Below, in pieces: positions 22,601 to 33,768 of a stretch of DNA of 64,000 nucleotides. The position numbers were made by a program, and so were the translations under genes. The DNA is taken from positions 620,001-684,000 of the forward strand of contig CAWUHX010000007.1 in the NCBI GenBank assembly GCA_963922205.1, written 5' to 3'. The stretch is from Romanomermis culicivorax. Lineage: Eukaryota; Nematoda; Enoplea; Mermithida; Mermithidae. The notes beneath the pieces were generated by a model. The model searched no databases and was not told where the DNA came from. It worked only from the letters and a program-made list of their open reading frames with translations. The stretch's first letter is position 1, and the number at the start of each line of letters is the position of its first letter.

Positions 22601-25177
22601 TAGATCCCCTTCATATAGCTCAGTAAGATGCGTCCGAAGCCTCCAGCAGATTTCATCAGCTAAATATTGTTGTAGAAACAGGGAAAAAATATTTAAAAAT
22701 TTCCTTCCCCCAAAAAATCCGTGTACATATGCTAATACACAATATAATAATAACTATTTTACTTCTGTCGATTTCGTCATCGTCATCAGGAATAATGCCT
22801 AAGTTGGCTAGAACGCTTTCAGCTTCGTTATTATACTCCTTAACGTTGGTTGCATACAAATTAACAACAGATACAACATTTGTTTGAAAAAACTTTACTT
22901 TTTCAAAATCGTCTCTGTTGGGCATGTAAGCGATCATTGTTAAATCATCGGCGTTAACTTTACTGATAATGTCTTTATTACACGTGTCGTTAATGTCTAA
23001 AACGATTTAAAATTTTAATGAATCTTGGTGTACCTGAGGGCATGGAGCATACCTGAAAATGGGGGGATTGAGGGAAAAGAGTCCCAAAAAAATTTTCAAC
23101 CGTATATGCAGTTGTCCATGACTCCCTCCCTCAACTTTATGTTGTCGACAGCTACCCTTTCCGGCTGGCCGGAAATCGACGAAAAATACCAATTTTCTGG
23201 TCGAAAATGACTTATTTGGAGACAAAATGGGTCAGCGCTTGGCGCCGAAATAATGCTCAGTATCAGTTACTTTTAAAGCAAAAATTCATTGATCAGGGGC
23301 GTGTTTGGTCGATTTTTCGGCTGAAAAAAACATTTTTTGAGCACTTGCTGACCTTTTTTTGAGCACTTTTGATGAAAAATAATCATTTTTAAATGGAAAA
23401 AAAGATTAAAAATAAGAGTTTTCTTGGTGCTCCACGAATAAATACATTTTTAAGGGTTTTTTTGAGACAAATATCTTTTCAACCATTTTTCGGACATCTC
23501 TGATGAAACATTGACCGAAATTTTTTTCTCCAGGGACCCCCTCTAAAACTGTTCCAAAAAAATCGCTTGATTATCAAGACTTCGGAGTTCCTTACACGTA
23601 TGTATTAGACTAGAATCTCCTTGGCTAATTTTTACCGAAATAGTGTGAAAAATGTATCATTTTTCTGAGCTTTGCGTCACGAGCCTTTCCTTGGAGCTGC
23701 TTGGAACTTCATTTTCGAGAAATTGCTAGCTATTTTTGAAAACAAACTAACAAATTCTGACCGCTTTCCCTATTCTCCCCTTCAAACATTCTTCCCTAAA
23801 ACAACCGCTGACACTCTCTAGCGACCTGGAACTGTTATATGTATGATGAAGAGCAATTGCCAAACTTGGAAATACAGGGTGAGTCAAAAAAAGCGACAGG
23901 TGCTGACTTTCATAACTTTCAAATGGATGAAGCTTTTGTAATGCGGATTGCTGCATTAGAATCTCCTATTTGTCTTAGTTGTAAGGGCTAAAATTTATGC
24001 TCTAGGCATTATGGTATTCACATAAACAGAAGTTTCGTATAAGTGGTCCTTTTTCAAGAAGTAAAAGTGTGAAATCAAAGTAAGAGTTGTCGTATTGTGA
24101 AAAAGTTTTTTCAAGTTGTTTACACACAAGAATACATCAAAATTCAACTAGATTTGTTATTAAAGTCATTAGTTTCTTGTTTTAATATGAAAAAAATTTC
24201 GACTAAATCAAGAGCTTTTGTTTTGAAATTGGTAAAAAACAAAATCAAAGAAAAATCCATTCTTCCATTGAAGAAACGATTAAAATTAGTAGTGAAACAG
24301 AAAGAAGGACACATAGAAACAGTTCTCATGTAGTTTTTGGCTGTTAAATGATTCTTATGATCGAATCTATTTTACTTGTTTCTGTTATAAAACATGTTGA
24401 TTTTTGTCAATTTCTTTAATTGCTAAAAAACGACGTTTAGTATTTTTGATTGTAGTCAGCCAATATTTAAGCAGTCTGACTGAAGTTTGCTGTTTTTATG
24501 CCAGATGCCTTATCTATCGACGGCGGCAAACTGCATTCTTCATTCTTTCGAAAGCTACGAAGGTCAGTAAAGCAAAACAAACTTTCCAAGATAGCTCACC
24601 GTTACTACAATGATCTTTGATCAATGGTGGCTTCAAATTCAGTTTGGTAGCCTTGGCAATTTTTCCATGCAGATAATATCTGTCATAATGATCTCTTAAG
24701 TCCTTTGGACTCCACATTGAATTTGCGACATGAGCGGCAACGTCGTCCCTACATAAAACGGATTTTTTAAAATTAATGATCTCATAAAATACGATGTTCA
24801 GACCGCAAAGTTATTCGAACGTACAATCTTACCAGTTCCCCAGATTAAATCTTTCGACAGCCTCCAGCAAAGCCATTTCGTCGGACGAATACAACAGATC
24901 TTTTTCACAACTTTCATCGTGGAATATGATTTTACCGCGCGTGTTCTTAAAATTGACATGAGAAGTTGATGACAATGTTTCAAGACAAAATTAAAAGCTC
25001 GTGTACCTTAACTCTGTAATCATGAGTTCTTTCGTGTCTACTGAACTCTGCTCCACAGCTAAAGCATTCTAAGCACAAACGAATATCCTCGCAAACGGCG
25101 CATTCGATGTGGACAGAGCCCAATCGCTCGGTACAATTCGTACATGGATATTCGGCTAATCCTGGATCGAATTCCAT
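16617..25177 (-). CDS. TADA2: Ada2-type transcriptional adaptor, nine exons
   Basis: Ada2 proteins join Gcn5 acetyltransferase to nucleosomes in SAGA/ATAC complexes. Coding exons are 25177-25007, 24945-24833, 24748-24600, 22996-22899, 22838-22763, 19114-18972, 17020-16918, 16855-16784 and 16699-16617. Every join has GT donor and AG acceptor with matching phase, and the total, 1008 bp, is 335 codons plus stop. Exon 1 is a ZZ finger (CTNCTERLGS, CAVCEDIRLCLECFSCGAEF); exons 2-3 are SANT-like (DEMALLEAVERFNLGNW, then DDVAAHV); exons 4-6 hold IAYMPNRDDFEK, EYNNEAES and IDAYIRQLVERKRRHDI; exons 7-8 hold KKFSQLLPAEEF and KDRIEQLQDMQKKG. These follow Ada2 order. The usual C-terminal SWIRM domain is not seen, so the protein is short. 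The last 84-bp intron has no in-frame stop and could be retained. Exon 7 has an alternative acceptor at 17000 in a different phase. Introns 3, 5 and 6 are swollen by repeats. Confidence 0.88.
17287..18274. mobile_element. hAT-type element in an Ada2 intron
   Basis: The ends are CAGGGCCGTGCGCAGGA at 17287 and, read inward, CATGGCCGTGAGCAAGG ending at 18274. The flanks are a perfect 8-bp duplication, AACTCAAC (17279-17286 and 18275-18282). Near the right end is a 35-bp G/C palindrome (18224-18260) of a G run, GCGGCCGC and a C run. The interior (17387-18200) is the reverse complement of 45420-46308. It includes GC hairpins at 17650-17666 and 18137-18153 and an incomplete one near 17775. It has no transposase and sits in the sixth intron of the Ada2 gene. 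Confidence 0.85.
18715..18932. mobile_element. 218-bp hAT-type MITE beside Ada2 exon 6
   Basis: It begins CAAGCCTGTAGCCAGG and, read from the other side, begins CATGCCTGTAGGCAGG. The flanks are TTAGTACC (18707-18714) and TTAGCACC (18933-18940), 7 of 8 identical. It lies 39 bp from the donor end of exon 6 (18972), so it occupies the start of that intron. Confidence 0.75.
19828..20867. mobile_element. hAT-type element in an Ada2 intron
   Basis: The ends are CAGGGTTTTTTCCACACCAG and, read inward from the right, CAGGGTTTTTCCTTACCGG. The flanks are ATAGAAAC (19820-19827) and ATAGAAAT (20868-20875), 7 of 8 identical. A GC hairpin, GTCGGCGCTACGCGCCGAC, is at about 20397. The interior is related to the element at 8228-9716. 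No coding remnant is seen. Confidence 0.8.
20876..22762. other. Rest of Ada2 intron 5; repeat debris
   Basis: No exon-like frame fits here. It holds a CAGGCCCGTA end at about 21324, from the family of the 8228 element, and a dispersed repeat at 21838-22560. Confidence 0.4.
21838..22560. repeat. Dispersed repeat, related to 12655-13640
   Basis: It shares GTCTTAGATTTGAAAATT near its left side and GGTCACGGCG plus GAGTACTACCCTTA near its right side with the copy at 12.7-13.6 kb, in the same order. The interior differs. Confidence 0.4.
22997..24599 (-). other. Ada2 intron 3 (1.6 kb), no exon seen
   Basis: The flanking exons join in phase without needing anything from this stretch. It contains AT-rich sequence, a GGCGC hairpin remnant near 23235 (GCGCTTGGCGCC) and a 78-codon Lys-rich frame on the plus strand at 24097 that looks like low-complexity noise. 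Confidence 0.55.
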
Positions 25178-25809
25178 CGATGACGAAACGGAGTAAAGTT
25201 TTATTTCGAGCTACTGAAACGGGTACAATAAAAAGAGCTCTTTATACTAAAGGTTGGTAACGGTTAGTGTTGGATTGGAATTTAAAACGTAAATTCAAAC
25301 GAGCCATAATTTGCGCAGTCTACATTATTTACTGCTGCAAAGATATTAGGAAAAGGAATTCTACTGATTCCCCACCGCACTTGCACGAAGGATCAAAGTA
25401 ATTTCTTAGCGAATTTTCGCTATGGACCAGATTCGAACGTCGAGATCAAAAAGATGCATTCTACTTCGTTAAAGACTTCAAAATTTCGAATTTCCCAGCG
25501 CTTCGCACAGTTATTGTTATTACAAAAATTTTCTGACCGGTCAAGGGCGAAATTTCCCTTATTTTTAGGCATTTTAGGGGCTGAAAACGAAAAATTTTCT
25601 CGGCGCGATATACAATATTCACTACTCTTATTCGGCCCAAACGCGCGCAAATTTTCGTCGAATAGTATATTTACAAACTTATAGGTTGTCAATGACTGAT
25701 GAATGACAGAAATTTGGAACTTTCTCTGTATATTCAGTGAAATTGAGATCGAAAACTAAAATTCTATTTTTGGTATTTGATCCAAACGGAAAAATTTACA
25801 TTGTTGGTA
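25178..25809. other. Upstream region of the Ada2 gene
   Basis: This is the 5' flank of the minus-strand Ada2 gene. I see no clear TATA box or core promoter motif and no other gene. Confidence 0.35.
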
Positions 25810-25817
25810 CTTGATGG

Positions 25818-26254
25818 CATACATGTAACGGAGCCCCGAGGTCTGGGGCGGGGGGGGGGGGTTGGGCGACTTTTTTGGGGCCGGGGGTCAGTAATTCCAA
25901 ATATTTTGTAGGGAGAGGTCTCTCAAGAAAAAAAAATGCGATTTTTTTACGGAAAAAAGTACGAAAAATAGTTCAAAAAATAGTAATTTTTCTCTAAAAA
26001 GACCGAAAAAATGTATCCAAAGCACCAAGAAAATTCACGTTTTTTACCATTTTTCGTTCAAAAATTGACATTTCTAAAAAAAATTAACATTTTCAGTATT
26101 TTTCCTACGTAAAGTATGGGGATCCCTACAGCTACCATATGGCTAGCCATTGGATTGGAAAATCCTGTGGGGGCGGTCGCCCAATGGCTAGCCATATGGT
26201 CGACGATTTCTGGGGGAGGGGTTCCCATAGCACTTCCCCCCGATTATATGTATG
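25818..26254. mobile_element. 437-bp hAT-type MITE
   Basis: It begins CATACATGTAACGG and, read from the right end, CATACATATAATCGG. The 8-bp flanks CTTGATGG (25810-25817 and 26255-26262) are identical. The left side carries a long G run. The right half (ACCATATGGCTAGCC, GGTCGACGATTTC) recurs at 7.6 kb and at 27.18-27.26 kb. Confidence 0.85.
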
Positions 26255-26912
26255 CTTGATGGTAATCGACCGATGCATCGGCCGATGGTTTTTTCATGGT
26301 TCATGTCTGTAATTTAGAGTGAATGAGTCTGTACTTAATTGCATAGAAATGAAGTGTTCGATTTCTCGAGCAAGTTTTTTCTGCCTGGCATGACTACCTT
26401 TTGATTTAACTATGCATTGTGTACGGTGTCATTCAGAAGTGTAGCCAAACTTGTACACCAACTTTTTACCAAAATGTATGGTGGTGCAAACTGCAGAAAA
26501 ATAAGTTATTGCTAAACAGGAAGTGACGCATCTACCCGTGCTGGTCATTGTTCCTTGTAAAAAAACAACTTCACCAGAAAGTATAAACACTATATTCCTT
26601 CAAGACCCTTGATACTATTTTAACTATTAACTTCATTTGGAAGAGCCTCAACAGCGCAGCTGCTGTACCCTAAGCCTAAGCCTAAGGAAAATTTTAAAGG
26701 AAAAATTAATGTCTACTAACTGGTCACAGATATCCATGCTCAAAACTAACAAACAACTCATATACAGCAATTAGGCTGAAGACCGGGAACCAGCGTTTTT
26801 TTTTGTGCACGGACATTTGTGCCAATTGGCACAAAGAGCCAAAAAAATGGCACAAAAAATTTTTTCCAGACTGAAAACATACTGAAGACATTTAAAAAGT
26901 TTTATGCCGAAA

Positions 26913-27075
26913 CATACCTGTAAGAGGTCCGACCAGCTGGGGGGGGGGGGGGTAAATCCGAAATTTTGGGGGAGGGGGTCGAAAAATGTCAAAATTTTTT
27001 CCAAACTGGGGGAAGGGTTGGGTATATGTTTGGCCAATTTGGGGGAGTGGGGGTCTCCCCCTAATTACAGGTATG
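26913..27075. mobile_element. 163-bp G-rich MITE
   Basis: The termini are CATACCTGTAAGAGG and, from the other side, CATACCTGTAATTAG. The flanks TGCCGAAA (26905-26912 and 27076-27083) are identical. It belongs to the short family seen at 36.2, 42.8 and 43.3 kb. Confidence 0.85.
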
Positions 27076-27083
27076 TGCCGAAA

Positions 27084-27263
27084 GTTTGATAAAAACATAA
27101 CTAAAGATACCTTCGCCGCACTAATTTGCATAAAAATCGTGCCAAGCCAATACAGAATTTTTCCAAAATCCTGGGAGGGAGGTCGCCCAATGGCTAGCCA
27201 TATAGTCGACGATTTTTTGGGGGGGGGGGGGGCGGTTCCCATAGCACTTCGCCCCCCCCCATT
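27084..27263. mobile_element. Left part of a MITE split by the gypsy element
   Basis: From about 27170 this matches the right half of the 25818 MITE and stops inside its C run at 27263, exactly where the gypsy LTR begins. The expected remaining end, TACATGTATG, is found on the far side of the retroelement at 35798-35807. So the retroelement inserted into a pre-existing MITE copy. Confidence 0.65.
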
Positions 27264-27816
27264 TGTCGTGCGTGAAAAAATAAGAGACGAAAATTAAGCT
27301 GTGTAGCTTGACGATTTATCGCGCGTTTTAATAAGAGACATATGGGACCTAGAAGAGCGTGCGGAACGCTAGAAACGGAACACTCGGAGTGTTAGACGAA
27401 ATTAACGCAATGATAATCGTACGCAGGAGATTGACTGGCTCGTAGAGAGCGCTGTGTCAATTTATCCAGGGATCTTCGCTCAGGTCGTCAAAGGTTTTTG
27501 GATGCTGAAACTCAGGCCGTACTATCTTAACGGATTTGGAGTTTCACCCAATTACTCAAACTATTTTCCAAATAGTTTGACTCAACCTAGAACACACACT
27601 GGGTTTTCGATTTACTAGTGATGCTCAGAGCCTCTCACAAAACGGACTGCTCACTAAGACAAATGAAACAACCACTGACTTTATCACAAACTTGCTGCGA
27701 GTGTAATCTTTGATGTTGTGAACCTTTGGACAACTTTGAGCTCTGAAATGATGCATTCTTGCGAATCACTTTGAAAAGCTGATGAGGTTACTGTAGTCAA
27801 TTGGCGCCCCATTACA
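27264..27816 (-). repeat. 3' LTR of the gypsy element
   Basis: Direct repeat of 35232-35794. Read on the minus strand it starts TGTAATGGGGCGCC and ends CACGCACGACA, so it is bounded by TG and CA. Few substitutions separate the two LTRs, which points to a moderately recent insertion compared with the badly decayed hAT copies. Confidence 0.92.
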
Positions 27817-27829
27817 CTCCTCCCCCTTT
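27817..27829 (-). other. Polypurine tract
   Basis: On the minus strand this reads AAAGGGGGAGGAG directly before the 3' LTR. This is the expected plus-strand DNA primer site of an LTR retroelement. Confidence 0.85.
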
Positions 27830-28044
27830 GATGCAAATCACCTCAAGTGATTCGAATTTTCTCTCTTCGGGAATGAGTGGTTTTTTCTTTAGATGCAGAG
27901 GATCTTTCTTTTTTTGGTGGATCTTTTCATTCAACTTCGGCAGCGATCAGATACTTTGAAACAACGGCGGCACTTTCTCGTATATGGAACAAAATTTTTT
28001 CTACGGAATGTATCACCAAGGCTGGATTTCGAGCGGAAGGACCA

Positions 28045-28115
28045 GAGTCTTTATTTTGATGACCGGAGTCTTTACTCTGATGACTGGAGTCTTTATTCTG
28101 ATGACTGGAGTCTTT
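28045..28115 (-). repeat. 21-bp tandem repeat in gypsy 3' region
   Basis: About three and a half copies of a 21-bp unit (GAGTCTTTATTCTGATGACTG) lie between the integrase and the purine tract. The surrounding 27830-28570 has no recognised gene. Confidence 0.8.
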
Positions 28116-28573
28116 AGCTGCGGAGGCATCAGTGTTTCAGAACTGAATCTTTAGATACGGAGGCGTCAGATCGGAAAGTTTGCAGCAGATGCAAGCTTTA
28201 AATTTAGTAGAGAAACGTATATAAAGCTTCACGCGAAGTCTTTAAAACTCGAAATCTGAAAGGTATTGAGCGGATCAATACCAAACTGTAGAAGAAATCT
28301 CGGCGATACAGATGACACGTAGAAAAATTTGAAATTTTAATGATGTCGTGGTTTCTTTGCGGCCTGGTAGATTACGGGGAAGCATGTTTCGAAATGGAGT
28401 TTTTATCGCAGCTCGCAAATCGGCCATACACTACCTTTAGTCTGTGAAAGACTGTTATAGGTTAGTTCAAAACAATTAAAATGGTGAAGACGAAACGGAA
28501 AATGGAATATATAGAGAACAAATTGATTTGGAAGTAGAAAATAAATATTTTACGAACAATACAAAATTCGATC

Positions 28574-29720
28574 TCAATGCAGTAGCGCCTGACTAGTCAG
28601 TTGTGGAGGACCACTGACTTGCGCGTTAAAAATTTCGAATGCGGTTCGAGGCATGTACGGCTTTACGCAAGAAAGTGAGACTTTCTGAGATTGTCCGGGA
28701 CAATCTAAACTATCGATCGTTATGACGTTTTTCGAAATTTCGGAGTTTTGGACCACTACAAAGGGTCTGATATAGTCTTTGTCGATGTTAGTCCCTTTTT
28801 TGTTGTTAATCAACAGTATTAGATTGTTTAGATTGTATTTCTGCTCTTTCGCTTTCTTATCGAAATATCGCTTATGCAATTTGGATGCATTTTTTAAGTT
28901 TTCCGAAACTTCGTTAAATAACATTAGTTGCGCTCGCGTGGAGATATACTGATACGCGTCGTAGTTTAGCAGTAACATTGGACTTTTAGTGCAGTCAAAA
29001 TCAATAGGGATTCTGGGTTCATACCCTCGCAAAAGTTGGAACGGAGAAAAGTGAGTAGCTGTGTGAGGAACAGCATTATAGGCAAATGTCGCGAAAGGTA
29101 AATATGGTTCCCAGTTGTCAGGATCTTCAGTGGTGAATTTTTTGAGCTGCGAAATCAACATTTGATTGAATCTTTGGACCATTCCATTACATTGTGGCTG
29201 ATACGCAGTGGTGTTGATTTTTGAACTTTTAGTAGTTTCATCATGTCTTTCATTAAGTTTGAAGTAAAACCTGAACCCTGATCTGATAATAAATGTTTCG
29301 GGCTACCATGAACCAAAATTACGTTATTTATGGAACTTTCGACTATAGTGGCTGCTTTTTGATCCAGAATCAAATGAGCGCTTACCCATTTAGTGAAATA
29401 GTCTTGAAATACTATGACGTATAATCTTTTCTCACTGAGAGGGGAAATGTTTACTATGTCGGTCGCGATGATTTCAAATGGATATTTTGGTTGTATCGGC
29501 AGCAACGGAGGTGGTTTCGGCAACTGTGAAGTTGTTTGTTGACATGTTGTGCACGTTTTGATCAACTTTATTATCGATTCTTTTCTATTTTGGGCCACCA
29601 GAAATGCTGACAGATCATTGCTGTAGTGCGTCTATGGCCTTGTTGGCTTAAAATCTTTGCACCATGGAATTGATACAAAATGCTTTCAATCAAAGTAGTT
29701 GGAACCACTATTGCGGAAGT
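28574..29720 (-). pseudogene. Gypsy integrase, frameshifted, catalytic E to Q
   Basis: This is the retroviral-type integrase that joins element DNA to the host chromosome. The N-terminal zinc finger is seen as FHGAKI, GHRRTT and CTTCQ. The core has its first Asp in ATDIVN and second in LSDQGSGF. The position of the catalytic Glu reads GMVQRFNQM instead of the usual GMVERFN, so the DDE triad has Gln in place of Glu. Downstream, DNWEPYLPFATFAYN and YDAYQ-type motifs are typical of gypsy integrases. Frameshifts lie near 29600 and near 29170. The stop is at 28574. Confidence 0.85.
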
Positions 29721-30170
29721 GTATTAGCTTGTTTTGACGTTCGGTATACTATTTCGTTTTCGGTATGAAAACCAGATGAGATTGTGGACATTTGTTTTTG
29801 TTCAAAATTTTTACTACTTTTGCGATGTACGGATCTTTTCTTTGAGCTTCTCTGATTTTATCTGGTGATTCTATGGTTACTAGCTGTTTCTCAGGCTGTT
29901 GGAAGTCTTCTTCGAACCTGGGCTTTTATTCTGAGACAAGAGTTTACTTCTTTCTTTTTTTTGCGTCATAGACCTTGTTATGGCTGCTGCGACAGTCTTT
30001 TTCTGTTGGGGAAATGTCGGTCTGAATATTTTGTCTGTTACTTCTTGGCTGGTCATTGACTTCACTTCAGCACGAGGCTTGTTTCATGACAAAAAATCAG
30101 CGCAAGCATTTTCTTTACCTTTTACATATTCAACTCGATAGTCGTAGTCTTGAAGCTTTATTGCCGAGTT

Positions 30171-31268
30171 CTAGAGTCGTGAATTTCGATGTTTCTGTTC
30201 TTTGATCCATTGCAAGGGCTTATGATCAGTTCTGACCATTACTTTTTGACCATAGACATAGCGTCTGTACCATCGGAATGCTTCTACAATTGCAAGACAT
30301 TCGCGCTCAGTTGTGCTGTAGCCGGTTTCTACGTCAGAAAGAACTCTACTGTTGTAGGTGATGACGGATTGATCATTTTCATTTTCTTGATACAAAATTG
30401 CACCGATAGCAGTTTTGCTAGCATCAGTTTGAATGATGAATTTCGATTTTTCATTGTTATAGACAGGATGTTGCAAAAAAGGAGTCGAGGTTAGAGATCT
30501 TTTAATCTCCTTAAAAGCCATACAATGTTCTTTGCTTATCTCATATTTCACCTTTTTTCTTAGTAGTTGATAAAGCGGTCGCAAAAGAGTGGCAAGATTG
30601 GGTATGAATCGTCTACACCATTGGACTAGGCCCAAAAAACTTTGAAGATCTTTTACAGTTTTTGGCATTTCATAGTTTACGATCGCGGAGACCTTTTTGG
30701 GATCAGGCGAGATTCTGTTTTTGCTCAGCAAGTGACCAAGAAATTTTACTTGTTTCGGTACAAAATCGCATTTATCAGGTCTTAACATTAGATTCGCCTT
30801 GCAAAGAGCTTCAAAGATCAGTTGGATATGATTTAGATGATCGTTATACATTCGCCAAAAAACTATGATATCGTCAATATAGACCAAACAGATTTTCCAG
30901 ATATATGGATGCAGGATCTGTTCCATTAGTCTTTTAAATTCAGCGGGAGCATTTTTCAAACCAAACGGTAGAACTTTGAATCAAAATAAGCCTTCTTGAC
31001 TAACGAAAGTAGTTTTATCGCGCAAAGGGATGTCTAAAGGGATCTGCCAATACCGTGCTTTCAAGTCTAGAGTTGAGAAAAACCGCGCATTACCTAAAGC
31101 ATCTAGATAGTCATCGATTCTGGGAATTGGAAACTTATCACTTGGAGTAACTTCATTTATACTTCTATAGTCAACAACGGGTCGCCAACTTCCATCTTTT
31201 TTGGTTACCAGAAACATAGGCGCAGCCCACGGTGATTGTGAAGGTTCCATTAGGCCTTTTTCTAGCAT
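30171..31268 (-). pseudogene. Gypsy reverse transcriptase and RNase H, with stops
   Basis: The first part (31268-30981) shows MEPSQSPWAAPMFLVTKKDG, VVDYRSINEVT and YWQIPL. After one in-frame TGA the second part (30959-30171) shows NAPAEF, the polymerase box VYIDDIIVF, and FLGHLLS. RNase H motifs follow: QTDASKTAIGAILYQ, TTERECLAIVEAF and RTDHKPLQW, with the expected acidic residues. A stop also lies just upstream of 31268 in the same frame. The polymerase and RNase H active-site residues look intact, so inactivation comes from the stops. Confidence 0.92.
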
Positions 31269-31616
31269 TTCTTGAATTTTCTAGTGAACCATTGGTCTTT
31301 GTTCAATTGGCGCATGATAGTAGTGTTTTGCGACTGGTTTTGCATCACCGGTGTCTATAGAGACCATTAACTCGTGAGTGAGAGTAGGCTGATCTCCAGG
31401 GAGACTGAAAACATCGCGATATAGCTTGAAGACTTCGATAGCGATTTTTCAATCTTCATCATCAATATTCGAATTTTCAGTCATTTTTTCAAGAGCGATT
31501 CGAAGTTTTTCTCCTTCCAATATAGTGGACTGATCTTTAACCAACGTGGCTGGTTCATAATCATCTTCATGATCGCTTAGTGACGCGACGGTCATTTTCA
31601 ATTCTTCGAGTCAGAA

Positions 31617-32384
31617 TTAAACCTCAGCGATGAGCTGGTTAGGTTGCAGATGAATACTGTTTGCACTATTATTGACGAATAATAGTAGACATTTGCCTTC
31701 GGTTATGTTGATTATCGCCAGTTTGATCGGGTATTCGCAGTTTTCTTTTCCCAAGTTCACGGGTTGAACTATGACGCTTTTGAAAGGGAAGATTTTACTG
31801 TTAACCCAGGTTTGACAATTCAGTTCTACGTAGCATGACAAGATACTCAAAATCAGTAGCGATCTGTCGATTTTCACGATTTGTGTTTGACTTTGTCCCG
31901 TAGAAGTATTTGAAAATACTTCATCGTAGGGCCCTTTTTCAATCAGTTTCAAAACTAGGTTTAGTTCTTGTTGAACATCTCGGATTCTGATGAAATTTTC
32001 GCCGAAGTTTATTACAGCTCGAATGCTTGGATGTACTAGGAAATCAGTTCCTAGGAGGCATTGCTCTCCTGCCATAGGTAGAATCCAGCATCATACTAGA
32101 TGCCTTCTGAAGGATGAATTGATTTTGAAGATTATCCGACCTCGGGCATTGACGATAGCACCGTCTGCTATTTTTATCTGCGCAGATGTTTCTAACGTAT
32201 CATAGTCAATCCCCAAAGAGCGTTGAGCTAGACAAGAGGAAATGACTGAACATTGAGCACCAGTATCGATCAAAGCTTTTGTTTTGGTTTTTCCAATTTC
32301 GGCATCGAGATGAAAAGCTCGAGTAGGAGCGTATAAGCTCAGAAGTTTGATGTCTTTTTGCGAACATTCTTCGATTTGACACAC
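31617..32384 (-). pseudogene. Gypsy aspartic protease and linker
   Basis: A retropepsin-like protease: catalytic motif ALIDTGAQCSVIS near 32265-32227 and, after an in-frame TAG near 32090, the second landmark LLGTDFL at about 32057. About 100 residues of linker follow toward the reverse transcriptase. In retroelements this enzyme cleaves Gag-Pol. The stop between the two landmarks breaks the domain. Confidence 0.85.
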
Positions 32385-32489
32385 ACTAGATCTCCCGATC
32401 CATGGTTCAGTAGGTTTTTCGATTGTGAAATCTGTGATTCTGGGAGCGACGAAAAAATTTGTAGCTTTAGACGTTTCTGTCAGTTAAAG

Positions 32490-32990
32490 CATATTGTTGT
32501 GCAGGTCTTTTCTTAAGAGGCGTAAGAAAAGATGGAGGCTTTGGGTCTGATCTGATCTGTTAGAACTAATCCCTTGGCTAAGCCTCGGTGATAGTGCAAC
32601 AGTCCGATTATCCCCGACCTACAACAACAAAGATAAACTTTACTCTAAATGCGGGGCCTCACCAAGGAGCTCCGCAGTCTCCTACCTGAGACAAGGAATC
32701 CCCTCAGGGATAAACTTACTTGAGTATAACCCTTAAAGGGTTTCCCAAGGCTTGCTGGGTGCAAGCTGGCACCTGGGCCTCTGGCCCTCCACTTTCGCCG
32801 ATACGAATAATTTAAATAAATAAACAAATGTATTAAACAATACTTCCGACGAAATATGTAAAAAGAATGTGGGTATACCACAGTGAATAATATGTAAAAA
32901 CAAGTCGTAGTGCTGGGAATTATATTTATGGATGCCAGCAATAACAAGAATATTATAAAAATAATGATTATAGTGAACAATAATTTTCAC
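32490..32990. other. Unexplained GC-richer segment inside gypsy element
   Basis: Between protease and gag, about 300 bp (32500-32810) has a different base composition (GCGGGGCC, GGGTTTCCCAAGG, CCTGGGCCTCTGGCC) and no retroelement motif, then an AT-rich tail with AATAAATAAACAAA at about 32815. It could be a short retroposon inserted on the plus strand, but I cannot define its ends or a target duplication. Confidence 0.35.
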
Positions 32991-32992
32991 CA

Positions 32993-33768
32993 TCATTTTT
33001 GGTCTTTCATTGGTGCTCCACTTCTATGCAAATGTCTGCGCTGCTGGTCATCCATTTCTTCGATTTGCATGGTGATTTCCCCACGCGAATTGACATCAAC
33101 AGGGTGCCCAACAATATTAGCTGTACTAGTTGTCGGCTTCATCTGGACAAAAGATTTAGGTGAGTTAAACACCCTTTTGGTTTCTGATGGCAAAACTTGT
33201 TGCAAAGATTTCAGAGAAGTTAGCTGAGTCTGTATAGACTGTGAGTTATTCATCGATTAGTAATAATGCTTCTCGATTATCTTTTCTTGTCCGGATTTGG
33301 AATCACAGAGAGAAATATTTGCCACATCTCTCTGATAGTTTCGATTATTGCGATTAAAAATTGGTTATTTCGTTCAAAATTTTGATTCTGATTGAGTGTG
33401 TAGTTACGCATATTTTGTTGAAGACGAGGACGCCAATTATGATTATTTTGCCATTGCTGATTTGGTTGCTGTTGCCAAGGCTGGAAAGCCTGTGGTTTCA
33501 ACTGATAGCATTCCGAGCTGTCGTGTTTACACTGATCATGATAGGTGCAATATTTCACCGGTCGTTCACGTGACTGACTTCTTTGGGAATTACGATTTTG
33601 AGAGAAATCCAATATAGGAATGTTTTCTCTAATCCGGAAATTTGGACTGGTTCCGCGATCGAATTGCGACCTTTGATTTTGGAAATTATAAGCATTTTGC
33701 ATATTTTCTTGGATTCCGAACTTTCCTAAGACTCGTTTCACGCTTTTCTCGAAGTCTTTTGTCTTCAT
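32993..33768 (-). pseudogene. Gypsy gag C-terminal part (nucleocapsid)
   Basis: The piece at 33768-33277 is rich in Asn, Gln and Arg and holds CTYHDQCKHDSSECYQLK, a Cys-X2-His-X4-His-X4-Cys zinc knuckle variant that is common in Ty3/gypsy gag proteins and binds element RNA. It ends at a stop at 33277. A further 86-codon frame (33253-32993) in the direction of the protease probably completes the gag-protease linker. Confidence 0.75.

Noticed and set aside
24097..24333. Lys-rich plus-strand frame in Ada2 intron 3
   Set aside because: Low-complexity translation of A-rich sequence with no domain.
26771..27297. Long Pro- or Gly-rich reading frames on both strands (also 36165-36825 and 42656-43928)
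   Set aside because: They are translations of G and C runs and poly-A/T stretches in MITEs; overlapping frames on both strands have the same bias and no domain.
32645..32980. 111-aa minus frame in the gypsy element
   Set aside because: It crosses the odd GC-rich segment and an AT-rich tail, with no retroelement motif.
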